From: Lycium barbarum | Lineage: Eukaryota; Streptophyta; Magnoliopsida; Solanales; Solanaceae | Direction: 5' to 3' | NCBI RefSeq assembly: GCF_019175385.1 | Contig: NC_083339.1 | Span: forward strand, 34,122,147-34,186,146 | Length of the DNA stretch: 64,000 nt | In this document: positions 1 to 12,740 of the stretch, piece after piece | Numbering within the stretch: the first letter of the stretch is position 1 | Layout: every line of letters begins with the position of its first letter | The notes under the pieces: model-generated | Database searches by the model: none | The model's input: only the letters and a program-made list of their open reading frames with translations | What the model was told of the DNA's origin: nothing | Program-made: the position numbers and the translations under genes

Positions 1-154
1 TTGTTGGTTGCTGGCTTGTGATTTCGGGCTAGGCATATAAATAGGGGAAATGCTGCCCGAATTTTGGGAGATTCTAAAGGAGTTTGGTTTAAGGACTTGA
101 GATAGGCATATGATGATAAGTCTAACGGTAGTATAATTTCTCTTGAGTGTAGAT
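1..154 (+). mobile_element. Tekay-type LTR fragment
   Basis: This stretch has the TATA-like ATATAAATAGGGG followed by AAATGCTGCC and an AAATTT-like core, the same order seen at the transcription-start region of the other Tekay-type LTRs here (20531-20568, 41890-41930). It is cut at 155, where a sequence starting TGTTATACCCC begins. Only the promoter/leader part of an LTR is present. It could be the left flank of the LTR into which later elements inserted, but no matching right half could be assigned. Confidence 0.5.
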
Positions 155-3100
155 TGTTATACCCCATTTTAACCGGGTCAAAAGCGGAGTACAACACATT
201 GGTGATTCCTGGTTATTTTAACTTAAGGAGTCGCCACCTAATTATTTTAACGGTGAATTAGGACACCTAATTATTAACTAAGGTAAAACTAAACTAAACT
301 CCATTTTAAGGTCTTACGAGCCTAATAAATTCTAGGTAAGGGTTCTAAATATCCTAATGGGAAGGTCTTAGGAATCCATTAGAATCTGTTTAAGTACGGT
401 TAACCGGTCAAACTTAGGTTAATTAAAAAGGGTTAAAATCTATCACTAAACAATTTAAGAACAAAAAAAAAATTGTTATCTATTATAACTAGATGCGGAT
501 TAGCTAAAAAAAGCATAAAGCTTAAAATTTAAAATAATTACTTTAACAATACAATCTGTAAGAAATCCCAGAAAATGTTAACCTTGCTTGCAACTTTTGA
601 ACTTAAACTTGAAAGAAACTGGTCTTAAGAAAAATAATTACTTTTGTTGAAATCAAATTATTTAAAAACTTATAAGAAACTAATAGGTCTAATAGATCAA
701 AACAAGAGGGTTGTAAGTTAGTGAAAAGCTGAACTCTTATTCAATAATTTAAGAATACTTAACAGGTTAAATCTTGAGTCGGTGATATACTTTCTAGAAG
801 GGGAGCACTTCATCCGACTATTTTAAAATCGACACTTAATTAAAAAAATTTGCACCACTCTATCAAAGTTAAAAAAAAAGTTGTTTGTGACAAAGTGCTT
901 CACGCAACATTTTCCAGTTCACATTTTTAAACTAGATCACAAAGAAAATTTAATTTTCTTAATTTAAAGAAATATGTTTAACTTCTGAAAATCAGTTTGC
1001 AATAGGTCAAACCGTGAACTACGTTTCCATCTTTATAAAACCACCAGTGATAAAAAAAACCCGTAAATACAGATTTGATTCCTTAATAAATAAAAAAATA
1101 TAATGGGTATTATAAAGAACTCTAAAATAAGGAAAAAGGCTAACTATTGATTGTTATATCGACTATCCCTCTAAATTAGGTGTTCTAAGGTCAACAATCT
1201 TAAACCAAACACACTTAAGAAAACAAAGCAGTTAACTAATCCTAGTACGAGTTAAAAAAATGCGACTGAACGCCTTTTTGCTCCCCTCTTTTAATTCTGC
1301 CCGGATGTTTTCAAGAGGGGAGTGAATCAAATGTAGAGTAGATGAGGGTTCTGAATCTAGCGGCAATATCGAGTCTCAAAATGAGTCTTCTTGTAGCAAG
1401 GTGTACATGCAAAAAAAAAAAGAGTCATTTATGAAGACTCCATGTGTGCTCCAAGGTGTACATGCAAAAAAAAAAAAAAAAGATAAAGATTAGCATAAAG
1501 TTCAAAGAATTTTAATAAGAGAGAGCGTCATACAACATTCCTAAGTCGAAATAATTTATATACATATATCGAATAGGTATACTATACTTAACAGAATAAT
1601 CAGGAATGAAAGAGGAAGCCCAAATGCAATTACAACAGAGGCAATCAAAAGCGCAAGCCCAAACACAAAGAGGAAAGGCCTGAATCAATATTTATAGGCG
1701 CAAACAAAAGAACAGGCCCAATTACATGACAACAGTAACAAGGATGAAAGCAGGCCCAAAACGTGTCGCAGTAATAAAAGGAAATAAAGTAGGCCCAAAT
1801 ATTTTCACCAGGCACATAATCATGAGCTTTCTTTGGATGATATACAAAGTATACCCTCCTATATACACCTAAGTGTACACAAGCTGCGTATATCTTATAC
1901 ATTTCATGCATATATGAGAATATCTATTTAGTGCCAGCCTAAGAGTGACAAACAAATATGATTGAGCAGTTTCAATATTCAAGGCAACAAATGATTTATG
2001 CATACATTATGTATATTTGAGTATACTTCGTATATACACATTCATAAGGATGTTTAGAAGGTTAGTATTGGAAAGCTTTTGCCCCCGTCTTCCCGATGTT
2101 GCACAAGTTCCAAGGGATTTCCATGAATCCCAGGCATGGCTAACATCGGGGAAGGTTCAAGCTTAATCCATAATGACCAACTAATCTCCCTATAACTGTG
2201 CTAACTAAAGCATACTCTAAGTATACACACAGAGACACAATCAAACACAGTATACTGTCAATGTAAGAACATAAAAAATTTAAACAGGTGCAGGAACACA
2301 TCATGCTTTACAGATCTGACCCTTTATTTCTTAATATTTTATAAGGCAGTTCAGAGACAAGGAAAACAATAGTCTAACACTCTATAGGACCTTAACTAGA
2401 TCCAACAATCTATTAAAAAATTTAGCAACTTTTAGTTAAAACAGGGGACTGCTTTTAGTTAGCACATTAACAATTTCCAGAACAACAAGAAAACCTTAAC
2501 TAAATGCAGCAATCTAGCACTCCATATTGCACTCGAAAAAAATCAGATCACAGAGGCTCCATCATAATTCACAGCATCATTTAGACTGGTTTTATAAGAT
2601 TTACACACATCAACCTAGGAGTTTGTAGCATGTTCTTATACCATTGTTGGCCTATTAGAGTGTTCAAAGGAACCTAAACCCAAATAGAGATACGTTAATC
2701 AGTTTTCCCTAATTCAGTAAACTCCCTTAGCAAAGGAAAACGACCCTCATTCATCAATAGAATGACTCATAGCTCCTTCGTAATGCTAATTCTCAATCAT
2801 ACAGAACCAATCTAGTCACACAAATCACATTTTTAGGCCATCATGATCATATACTGACTCTGTAGAATCTTAAACATGCATCATAAACTTCCCAGTATAT
2901 TGAATGAATTCACAGACTCTGCAGGTTGTATTTTAAAATCCCTTAAATCCACTGAGACTTTAGAATGCCAAACCAAATCAGACTCAACTCATATCATGTT
3001 TTTCTATAATCTGTAACAGAATCATTAGGAATATACAGAAGTCATGGCTACTTTCAAAACAAGCAAATGCCATTTTAGTCTTAACAAACTCATTTTTAAT

Positions 3101-4560
3101 CTCATTAATTTACGGGTCATACTAATCATTAATAGAACATTGTGAAGGCAGTCTTAAACTCAAATAACATGCCATAGAGGAAGTAACCATATTATATCCA
3201 GATAGAGATCATAAATGACTTTAAACTCCAATACTTGAACAGATATATAGGCACGCTTCAAATATCACATCAGTCTATAAAATCAAACTCAACCAAACTG
3301 ACACAACATGCTTAGTTGAAACATATTAGGCTAAGCTAACCTATCAGGCATATTTAACTGAAAATTAAATTGACTAAGACTGATATGCACACATATCTCC
3401 CTACATTAAACTGCTAAACATATTTATTGACACAAACTAAACCCGACTTAACACATGAACATGCTTAACTATATAGATTAACTGAATTGACACATAATGT
3501 GCTTAACTAATACCAAAATTAGTATCAACACATAGGCACAGATGTGCAGCGAAATGGGGCTTTGAGTCTCCAATATACACTCGAACACTCCAAACTCCAA
3601 ACTTGCATGCACTCAGATTCGAAATAATAGCAGGGGCAGAAAATAAAAGATTTAGTATTTCGATTGAATACCCAGAGGTATTGAAGAAGATTAATATTTT
3701 TCAAGGGAAATCGAGGCGGCTCCAAAAAAATCCCCCCTAAAATGGATAAAGAAGAGAGTATTTATAGTAAAATTTCTAGGGTTTGCTGGGGTTCAAAATT
3801 GGGCGGGATTTCTTGGTAAAAAACGCTCCATTCAAAATCCAAAACGTTAGGATGCTTTGGTATGTCATCGGATCAGAAAAAAAAACAAGGAGACAAAAAT
3901 CCATTAAAGTTATGTACTATCGAAAATGAAAAGGAACTGATAAAGCAAAGGATTTGAACTCACAAATGGACAAAACCCATTAAGGATTTCAGATCAAAAA
4001 ACAAACAGAAAGAGGGGAAATCACCTCTTCAACGTTGAACCCTGATAGAGGAGGTACGACACATTTAATTTCTTTCCCAAATCGACCGCGCATGGTCTGC
4101 AGGAGTGAAAGGGTTCTGCGACTTCACCATTTTCATCGAGGAGAAGAGTAGAGGCGCGGGTGTCAAGAATTGGGTTAGGGCAACTGAATGTGTAATTATT
4201 TCGTGGGCCGGGGATTTTAACGGGTAGTGGGCCGGGTCATTTAACGGGTAGTGGGCTGGTTCATTTAACGGGTAGTGGGCTGGTTTCATATGATTTAAGC
4301 CTTAGCCCAAGTAATTTTACGACTAATTACGGGCTGAATTAACATAATCATGTGGGGAATGTGATATAATAACTTAGTCATTAGCGTAAATAAGGCGTGA
4401 TTTAATGCAATATAAATAACATGATAATGAAGTAAGAAAATTATTTAGGTTATAGCTTATTATGTAAATGAATAAGTAGCAATATACGATGTATTAATAA
4501 AGCGACAGTTCCTAATAATAGAGTAAAGACGAAAATAATATATTTAGTTTATTAATAATT
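155..4560 (-). mobile_element. Minus-strand Tat/Ogre-type LTR-like sequence
   Basis: AT-rich noncoding DNA starting TGTTATACCCC at 155. Positions 229-243 are an exact reverse complement of the 15 bases at 59741-59755, near the end of the plus-strand Ogre-type LTR, so this looks like the U5 end of a related LTR lying in reverse. Read on the minus strand it would run from about 4560 down to 155, ending GGGTATAACA. No coding domain is visible. It contains A-rich tracts, a short duplication around 1398-1480 and a 24-bp tandem repeat at 4203-4286. The right boundary and a TSD were not found, so it could be truncated or a composite of several pieces. Confidence 0.45.
4203..4286. repeat. 24-bp tandem repeat, about 3.5 copies
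   Basis: Three full units (4203-4226, 4227-4250, 4251-4274) and a partial fourth, each of the form GTGGGCYGGKYCATTTAACGGGTA. The first unit differs at its centre. They lie within the minus-strand LTR-like sequence. On the minus strand one frame reads an eight-residue repeat, which is a by-product of the 24-bp period rather than evidence of a gene. Confidence 0.85.
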
Positions 4561-4643
4561 ATTAGGAGCTCACAATGATGAGGTTTTTCTTTAAAACCCA
4601 ATGATCGATGAAAATGAGGTTTTTCAAACCAATATGATTCATG

Positions 4644-5640
4644 GTGTAAAACATTTATGCAGTGAATTTTAAAGAATTTGTGCGGTGCATGTGCGTCTGA
4701 AAGCATTTGTGCAGTGCGCGAAGGACTTATTCGGCACTATGGTGTTGCCACAGTACGAATCATTGGCCATAGACACCCGGGTGATCTATTTGGCCCATGC
4801 GATCTTCCACGGCGTAACCAAAGATCAAGACACAAGTTATTTTGACCTGGCACCCATATTGGTCGACATCTTCCGGGTCCTAGACAAGTGTCGAAATCAT
4901 TTCCGACACTTCCAGGGATGCGATATGTTGCTGCAATGGTGGATTATCAAACACCTCAACATGGCCAAAGAGGTCCAGGGTTGGAGTCGATAGAACCAGA
5001 TAGATCACCTTGTGAATTACTATTCAAATCTCGGGTTCATGTCCAAAAATGCATGGGTTGAATTCTTCACCGACATGACTGAAGATCGGATCTATTGGAT
5101 ATTTCCTGATTTTATATCCAAGATTGTGGTGGTCCGAGGCCAGAATTGTCCATTTGTGCCGCTAGCTAGGGTTCGAGAAATCCGTCTTTATTATCCATCC
5201 TGGGTGTTAAGATAATTCAACAGCAGGGTGGAAGCTCTGAGCAGTTCATCATTGAGAACACAGACCAGAAAATCAAGCACGCGGGGGTGATCCTTAGAGA
5301 ATGGAATGGCCGTGTAAGCTGGGGTCCAAATACTTTGGCCCCAGACAGGCTCGAGGCAGGGTGCGACCCAGGATATCACGCATGGCTGCAGGCACACTTG
5401 GCACTTATGCCAGGGCTCACACCTCCCCAAGAGGCCCAAGAAGAGCAATGTATGAAAGAATGCCTGGTAGGTACGGACGAGCATTTAGCCAGGATCTTGG
5501 AAGAAACAGACCCGGTGATTGTGAGAATAGAGATATATCAGGCATGCCTTCGTATCCAGACCACCCTTCAAAGGGTCAAGAAGTCCAGGACGGGCCAAGC
5601 CTCGACATCAGCCGCTGGAGGACTTCCTTGATTACTGCTT
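4644..5640 (+). pseudogene. Ogre ORF1 remnant (DUF7745-like)
   Basis: Decayed ORF1 of an Ogre/Tat element, the extra ORF these elements carry between the 5' LTR and gag; its role is unknown. The first part (to about 5215) reads in one frame with a stop at 4991-4993 and shows family-like segments: a leucine-rich helical stretch ending in LQWWIIKHL, then CPFVPLARVREIRLYYPSWV, which I recognise as the conserved core. The second part (5287-5631) is in another frame and includes the PDRLEAG...AWLQAHL segment typical of the C-terminal half. The N-terminus is missing; the sequence upstream of about 4640 is not ORF1, so the element is truncated here. The family call is from memory of motifs. Confidence 0.65.
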
Positions 5641-7428
5641 TTTTTATTATAAGCCTCATGTCAGCTATGTCATCACTTTTGTAATCCTTTCAGGGAAGAT
5701 ATTACTATTATTTATTAATTGCGATGACTTTTTCGGGGCAATGGTTCACCTTCACAAATAGCACTTACATGTTTCGAGGACTAAGAAAGCTTTAACTGAA
5801 AAGGCCCTAGGGACACGAGTAGTATAAATACCTGTAAACTACGTCCTTATTTGCTACGTGCTTAGCATGCTATGTGTATAACCATATATTAAGCTTGAGT
5901 ACGATTGGTTCGATAATCTAAACTATGTACCCAAAGGAAAAACCACGAGGGTTTGAACTTACCCAAGCTTATTACACTAAAGGTTGACTTACGATGGCAA
6001 ATCAAGGGGGGTATGAAGCGCGGACCATAGGGGAGACCGCTGAGACGCTGTGAGGCAAGGTGCTGCAGATGGAAAAACACCTCTAAGAAATAGGGAAAAA
6101 GATTAAAGAAGTAGACAGATTACTGGACATGGTTAGGAACCCGCCGGAAGGCGTACCCTAAGAATAGTACTATGAAAATGTCCCTGAAGAGGTAAAGGAA
6201 TTAGTGTTAAATTACATAATGCTAGAGAGAAGGAACCCCAAAGGGAACTAACGAAGGACAAGGAGCCGGTTCGGATCCATGGGTGTTCACATCGAACCCG
6301 CTAGAAGAAACAGGGCCCCAAGAAAGGGATCCTGAGCGCTTTGAAGAAGAAGAGCCGGAGGAAGAAGAAGACCGTTCCACCTTAACCAGGCAGGTCACAC
6401 CTTGAATGAATGTCTAGCATCGAGAAGAAGGATTGTCAGTTTAATCGACGACAATGTCATCTGAACTTTATGGGGGCCACACACTTTGCTGGTCCATGAC
6501 CCCATCACCTAAGGAGAAGGAGTTACCCCCGAGACGTAAGTGTGGCTGTAAGATTTTACAGTTTTTGAGGAGTCATACGCCCGCCTTTTCTCGACTTTAG
6601 CTTCACTAAACAAGATCAGGCCTGTGGAACCTATTTACGAGCCCACACTGTTCGGGTCTAACAAAATAAGTTTTGCCTGTACCATACTGGAGCCAGGGGG
6701 CATGATATTGAAGGATGCCATGCTTTCAAGCTTGAGCTCGAAAATATGATCAGGACACGACAGATCTTGGTCCTGCTCCCACCATAGTTCTAAACAAAGA
6801 AAGATTCGACATGAGAAGGCAAGTTGTGAGGACAATGTCTTGCAGGAACTATACTTTTGGGTAGATATTAGGTGTCCCATATTTTGCACAAATGTTAACC
6901 CCACCTTCATAAAAATGTAAAGGAACCGCGCTGACCTGGTGTCCCAATAAAGGGATACGCGGGAAGCCCTAGTCCGGCCTTGTTTGGGGATGTCTGTAGC
7001 TAGGATTAGTCAAAGGATATTTAGGAAGAAATGTATATCCTTCTTTGCAATCGAACTACGTAGGGCCTGATTTCCCCAGGCAGGATACGTAGGCAGTCTA
7101 CGTAAGACTCGGTCCCTACATAGTTTAAATTATAACCCCCGCCCTCCAAGTTTGCTTAAGACTTTTATGACAGATTAGCCATGGTAAGTCAACCGCGAGA
7201 CCACCAAACCAAGATCTACCCGAACATAAAAGGCCTGTAATGTTCAAAACCTTAGAACATCGGATCGAAAGTACTCAATCTACAGTATATGACTTTGTGT
7301 GCTACTTGCGCTTTAAATACCCATATGTGATATTTTGCCTTTATGTTTGATGACCAGAAACTAACTTTCTTTACCTTGCAGTTATTCTTATCTTATAGAA
7401 AGGGGCCAGTTAGTGTGACATCAAAAGA
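5641..7428 (+). other. Ogre spacer between ORF1 and gag, degenerate
   Basis: No continuous reading frame. From the ATG at 5994 to about 6162 one frame reads a short charged, helix-prone stretch interrupted by stops (TGA, TAA), probably the decayed end of ORF1. Around 6340-6370 there is a Glu-rich patch. At 7052-7098 lies one copy of an element-wide motif (GAACTACGTAG, GGCCTGATTTCC, GATACGTAGGCAG) that recurs three times in the 3' UTR. The remainder shows nothing I can assign. Confidence 0.5.
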
Positions 7429-9453
7429 TGGCATACTTCACAAGATCCAAGGCCGTTTTAGCATCCCTCTCCAACAAAGGAAAGGACAAAATGACTGGTA
7501 CCCCCAAAGAAACAAGAAATGAGCTCTCTCCATAATGGAGACACTCAGGACTCGCAAGAGGCAGCATCCCAGGAGGATGTAATTGCAACGTTGTTAACCA
7601 CCGTCGCCACTCTCTAAGAAAAGGTGGCCAGAAGGGAGGCAGCCGATGCCGAAAAAATAACTCCACTGAAGGAAAGAGGCCCCCTCCTCCCTTCCCATTA
7701 TTAAGCTCTCCAATGCCCGACTACTTTCCTGTTTACCCACCAGGAACCCTGCCACTTCCACTAAACATCATAAATCCAAACCATGCTGGTCAATCCTGCG
7801 ACGCGCCACCGATTAAAAAATCCCAAGATCCAGGAACCACCCACTCAGTCCCCTCACACCAAACCCCTCAGCCAGCATTCTTCAACCTGGTAAGCCAAGC
7901 ACACACATCAGCCCCACCGGTGGGGAAAGTTACCATCATCATGTTTAACCAAATTTCCTTCTTCACTCCCAACGTCCCAAACGAATCCTCCCCAGGACAC
8001 AAGGAGTTGGATCATTATGAAGAAATGGAAAGGATTTGGAGAGCTGAACAAGATAGGCGTGAGAAAGATATAGAGAGAAAGATGGAGGAATTGTTGGAAA
8101 AGTCCAACAGATTCACGATGAAGGTGACAGGCCTGAGGTATGATGACTTATGCATGTACTCAGATTTGGATTTGCCGGAAGGGTTTAAAATCCCAAAATT
8201 CGAAATGTTCAACGCAACGGGAAACCCCAAAGCATACCTCCATTCATACTGCGACCAGTTAGTCAGAGTAAAAAGGAATGAATCCTTAATCATGCGACTA
8301 TTCAGTCGTATCCTGACCGGCGAGGCAGCCGAATGGTTAGCCACACAAGACATGGGCTAGTGGCTCCTGTGGGAGGACCTAGCAGAATACTTCATGGAAA
8401 GATTTTGTTTCAATATCGAGGCCGTGCCAGACCGTTACTACCTCAAAAAGGTCAACCAAAAGTCGACTAAAAATTATAGAGAATTCGCCAGCAGATGGAA
8501 GGCTACAGCGGCCCGTGTACAGCCGCTAATGAGCGAGGGAGAACTCATTTCTTTATTCATCAGGTCACAGGAGCCAGATTTTTATGATAGGATGTTGTCC
8601 ATGGCGGGGAGGCCGTTACCCGAATTAGTAAAAATGGGAGAGTCCATATAAGACAACCTCAAATCTGGAAAGATCGTCAGTATCTTCAACAAAGCGTCTG
8701 GCAAGCCGCTGCGGGAATCTTCCGCAAAAAGAAAGAGGACATGGCAAGCATATCCCACCTTTCAAACAAAAACCTAAGAGGAACACCATCTTCTCATCCA
8801 AATTCACCCCTCTTAAATTATTCAGCCCCTTCGTATAGCCCAGCACCCATGCTCTACACACAACAAGCCTTCACCACTGCTATACCACCGTACACGGCTC
8901 CACCCAGTATCCGTGTATCCGCTCCTGCTTATCAACGACCAACAAAACAAACGTACCAGCCGCTACCCTAGCAAAACTACCACCCACCACAAAACAACCC
9001 TCCACAAGCCTATCAACCCCAGAATTATCAAAATCAGCCACCGCCATAACATACAATGCGCCATGTCCAGCTTTTGAGAAAAGGCCTATGAGGGAATTCA
9101 CGACACTCCTCGAACCAAGGGCGCGATTATTAGAGAGGCTACTAACCGTAGAGTTAATCCAGAAAGCCCTGCCAAAGCTTGCACAACCTAGAAGTAGGTT
9201 CTACAGGCCCGATCGGACTTGTGCCTACCATTCGGGAGGGAACGGACACAACACGGAGGATTGCATAAACCTAAAACACAAAATACAAGATCTGAATGAT
9301 AAAATAGAAATCATTTTGGAAACTGCCACTCCTATCGTGAAAACGAACCCCTTGCCAAATCATGGGAACAGTGGGGTCCACATGATAGAAAGGGATAAAG
9401 ACTGGGAAGCTTGCGGAACATTGTCTCCTAAAGTCACCAAGCCTCTTGAATAG
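7429..9453 (+). pseudogene. gag: Ogre/Tat gag remnant
   Basis: Structural capsid protein gene of the Ogre element, broken by stops and frameshifts. It plausibly starts at the ATG at 7429. The retrotransposon-gag core is clear at 8190-8650: GFKIPKFEMFNATGNP, then YLHSYCDQLV and RLFSRILTGEAAEWL, followed after a stop at 8358 by the PDRYYLKKV...YREFASRWK region. A stop at 8649 and a Pro/Gln/Tyr-rich linker in another frame (8741-8971) follow. The zinc-knuckle-like CAYHSGGNGHNTEDC sits at about 9220-9265 in a third frame (9088-9453). Gag of this lineage packages element RNA in cytoplasmic particles. At least three frames are needed to read it, so it is not functional. Confidence 0.8.
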
Positions 9454-10920
9454 ACGATTGCTTCCCTCAGACTCCAGGAGAGTCCCAAATTCAAGGTTTT
9501 GATCCCCATCCCGAGAGTTCCCAAGGCTATATTCAGAACCTTGGTCCTAGCACCTGTGGTAGTCCAGGTAGCACAACAGATCGTGTCGGACCCCAAAAAG
9601 CCAATCACTGTGTAGAATGTGATAACCCAAGGCATGATTCGTTCAGGGAGATGCTACACTCCTAACAAATTGGCCCAAAACGCCACAAGGAAGGAGAATA
9701 CTCAAAAAAGGGCTATAACCGAAGGAGAGGCTGAAGATTTCTGGCGACGCATGCAGCCAAAAGATTGTTCCATTGTTAAGCATTTGAGAAAGACGTCCAC
9801 GCATATCTCGGTGCTGTCGCTGTTAGCTAGCTAACCATCACATAGGCATGCCCTCATGAAGTTATTGGATGAAGCACACGTACCAGCTGGTATGAGCAGT
9901 GAAGATTTAGCCTAGCTAGTGGCCCATATCATTGGGGAACATAAAATCTACTTCTCCAAGGAAGAGTTGCTCGTCGAAGGGACGTCCCACAACAAAGCCC
10001 TTCATATCACCCTGGCATGACGTGATAAGGCGTAGGAAGGGTACTTGTGGATAACGAGTCAGGCCTAAACATTTGCCTCGTAACCACCCTGACACACCAT
10101 GGCTATGACATAGGCAAGATTCGCTAGAGCGGGACAAACATAAGGAGATTCGATGGATCCCTAAGTGATTCCTTTGGAGAGGTCGATCTACAAATCCAGG
10201 TCAGACCTGCCTCCTTCACAGCAGAGTTTCAACTCATGGCAATTACTGCCAATTACAATATGCTCTTGGGAAGGCCCTGGATCCACTCCGCCAGTGCAGT
10301 ACCGTCGAGTCTGCACCAGGCCATAAAATTCGAATGGAAAGGACAAGAAATTATAGTGGCAGCTAAGAGGGATATTCAGAAGTACCCTTACGACATCGTT
10401 CTTGTGATCGAAGGGAGTCCTCATTTCTCTAAATTTCATATAGCGGAATACGTAAGGGCCACCCATATGGAATAAGAGGTCGGTAGGCCTATATTGGCAG
10501 TGTACAGAAAGATTGCCTCTACCCTGCTAAGAAACGGTTTTGAAATGGGAAAAGGTCTAGGAAAGGACCTCGAAGGGATAATAGAACCTATGCCAATCCC
10601 AAAATAAAACTACCATTTCGGTGTAAGGTATACCCCTAATAAAGACGAGCTCATGGGGGCAACCAGGAGAGACCCCAGAATAAGAAATCTACCGCATCCA
10701 ATTTCGAGTCTGTACCAGTCATTCCCTAGAAAGATGTCGATGCTAAATGAAGAAGAATCTAATGGAAGTCTCGAGTCACTGTTCCAAGAAGAGGGATGCT
10801 ACGCGGTCGTTGAAAAAAGTCAAAAGACGCCCAACATACGCAGTCTGAGGTCAGAAGAACGCCTGAACAATTGGACATCCACCCCCTCTTGGCCCCTCGG
10901 TAGAGACATGGATTTTTCTT
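9454..10920 (+). pseudogene. Ogre protease region with G-patch-like segment
   Basis: Continues gag into the aspartic protease. The active-site segment at 10041-10091 reads VLVDNESGLNICLVTTL. In the Tat lineage the usual form is DGGSGLNIC, so the catalytic Asp is kept (10050) but the two following residues are changed. The same frame continues to the flap and C-terminal part at 10236-10475 (YNMLLGRPWIH...). Stops lie at 10473 and 10605. Between them, 10498-10604 reads LLRNGFEMGKGLGKDLEGI, a glycine-spaced G-patch-like segment found after the protease in Ogre-type elements. The frame stays open to 10920. Confidence 0.75.
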
Positions 10921-11185
10921 AAAAATATTTTGCTAAAAGAGGCGACGTTGGCTGAGGCCCGAATGATCATCTTTTTCTAAATTCCTTCATGATGTTTTAA
11001 AATGGAAATAGTCCGATTTCATTCCGGACCAGGACCACAGTTGTAATAAATTATCTTTTAAATTGATGAAAGCCTCGATCCACGCAAATCACTACTTTTA
11101 CTGGTTAATAATAACTATTTTTTCTCACTAACTATGTAATAACAACCGATAATAAGCCTAATTTTACTTCGCCTCGCTTTTTCAG
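10921..11185 (+). other. Intron-like spacer between Ogre PR and RT
   Basis: Coding potential stops at about 10920 and resumes after 11185. The spacer is AT-rich and ends in a pyrimidine-rich run (CCTCGCTTTTTCAG, CAG at 11183-11185) after a possible branch-site CTAAT at about 11158. Ogre elements are known to have an intron at this place, between protease and reverse transcriptase, whose splicing joins the two parts of the polyprotein. No clear donor site was pinned down, so the intron call rests on position and acceptor alone. Confidence 0.5.
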
Positions 11186-12740
11186 TAATAATCATAATAA
11201 AATGACCAAAACTGTCATGACATGTCACGAAATGAACGTGGAAAGCAACTAGCCGGAGTACGAGAAGTACGACGAGTCGACGATGATGTCAGAAGGGCTG
11301 GTAGAGGAGTTGGAAGAATTGGAAGAGAAGAAGAAGCCAAATATGGATGAAACTGAGTTGATCAACCTCGGTGACGGAGAAAATATCAAGGAGACACGAA
11401 TCAGCGCTCACTTAGGAGCCCCAAAAAGGGAAGAGCTCATGGCTTTGTTAAAGGAATATGTGGACGTCTTTGCTTGGTTATACGCAGATATGCCAGGGTT
11501 AAGCACTCAGATAGTGGCCCACATATTTCCCATCAAGGAGGATTTTGCCCCGCTCAAACAAAAGATGCGAACATTCAAACCAGACATGAGTATTAGGATA
11601 AAGGATGAAGTCGAAAAATAGACTGAGTCAGGAATAGTGGAAGTAACATCCTACCCCACTTGGGTGGCCAACATAGTATCGGTATCCAAGAAGGACGGAA
11701 AGATCTGAATCTGCGTAGACTATCGAGATCTCAATCGGGCCAGTCCAAAGGATAACTTTCCTCTCCCGAACATCTAAATCTTGATAGATAACTGCGCCAA
11801 GCACGAGCGGCAATCGTTTGTAGACTGTTTCGCTGGGTACCACCAAATACTCATGAGCGAGGAAGATACTGAAAAGATAGCCTTTATCACCCCTTGGGGA
11901 GTTTACCATTACAGGGTAATGCCTTTCGGCCTCAAAAATTCTAGCGCCACATACATGAGAGCCATGACTACCCTGTTCAACGATATGATGCATCGAGAGA
12001 TCGAAGTCTATGTGGATGATGTCATCATAAAATAAAAAAAAACTCAGAACACACCATACACTTGCGCAAGTTCTTCGACAAGCTTCAAAAATTCAATCTG
12101 AGGCTGAACCCCGCTAAGTGCGCATTTGGAGTGCCTGCTGAAAAATTATTAGTATTCATAGTCAGCCGCAGGGGCATTGAACTAGATCCTACCAAATTCA
12201 AAGAGATTCAAGAATTGCCACCGCCCAAGACCAAGAAAGAGGTCATGAGTTTCTTGGGAAGGCTGAACTGTATTGGGTGGTTCATAGCCCAGTCAACTGT
12301 GATCATGGAGCCAATCCTTAAATTGCTCCAGAAAGACGCTTCCATGAACTGGATGGAGGAATGCCAAGGGGCATTCTATAAAATCAAAAGATAACTCTCC
12401 AATCCCCCCGTTCTGGTGCCACTCAGGCAAGGGAGTCCTCTCTTGCTGTACCTGTCAGTATCAGAGAATGCTTTCGGTTGTATGCTGGCCCAATATGACG
12501 AAGAAGGCAAAAAGGAACATGCCATTTACTATTTAAGAACGAAGTTTACGTCCTGCGAGGCACAGTACACACTCGTAGAGAAGACTTGTTGCACGCTGAC
12601 TTGGATCGCTCAGAAGCTAAGGCACTACTTATCAGTGTTCACCACCCACCTCATATCCTGAATGGATCCATTGAGATACATTTTCAGGCAACTGATGCCC
12701 GTGGGAAAATTCGCCAAATAGCAGATGTTGCTAAGTGAAT
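11186..12740 (+). pseudogene. pol: Ogre reverse transcriptase and first RNase H remnant
   Basis: Begins with a stretch containing TKTVMTCHEMNVES, typical of the start of the Tat-lineage RT polyprotein, then YVDVFAWLYADMPGL (about 11457-11505). RT fingers and palm are recognisable: ICVDYRDLNRASPKDNFPLP, VDCFAGYHQI, ITPWGVYHYRVMPFGLKN and the catalytic YVDDVIIK at 12009-12032. In-frame stops occur at 11619 and within the palm (near 11706 and 11775), and a frameshift follows the catalytic box near 12035. The thumb and the first RNase H (LLLYLSVSENAFGCMLAQ at about 12440) then read in a second frame to 12661. Non-functional. Confidence 0.85.

Noticed and set aside
155..160. Target duplication TAGAT at the left edge of the minus-strand LTR-like sequence.
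   Set aside because: No second copy of TAGAT next to a matching LTR end was found anywhere near the right side.
4065..4289. Minus-strand ORF with an eight-residue Pro/His/Tyr repeat.
   Set aside because: The repeat is the translation of a 24-bp DNA tandem repeat inside a non-coding LTR-like region.
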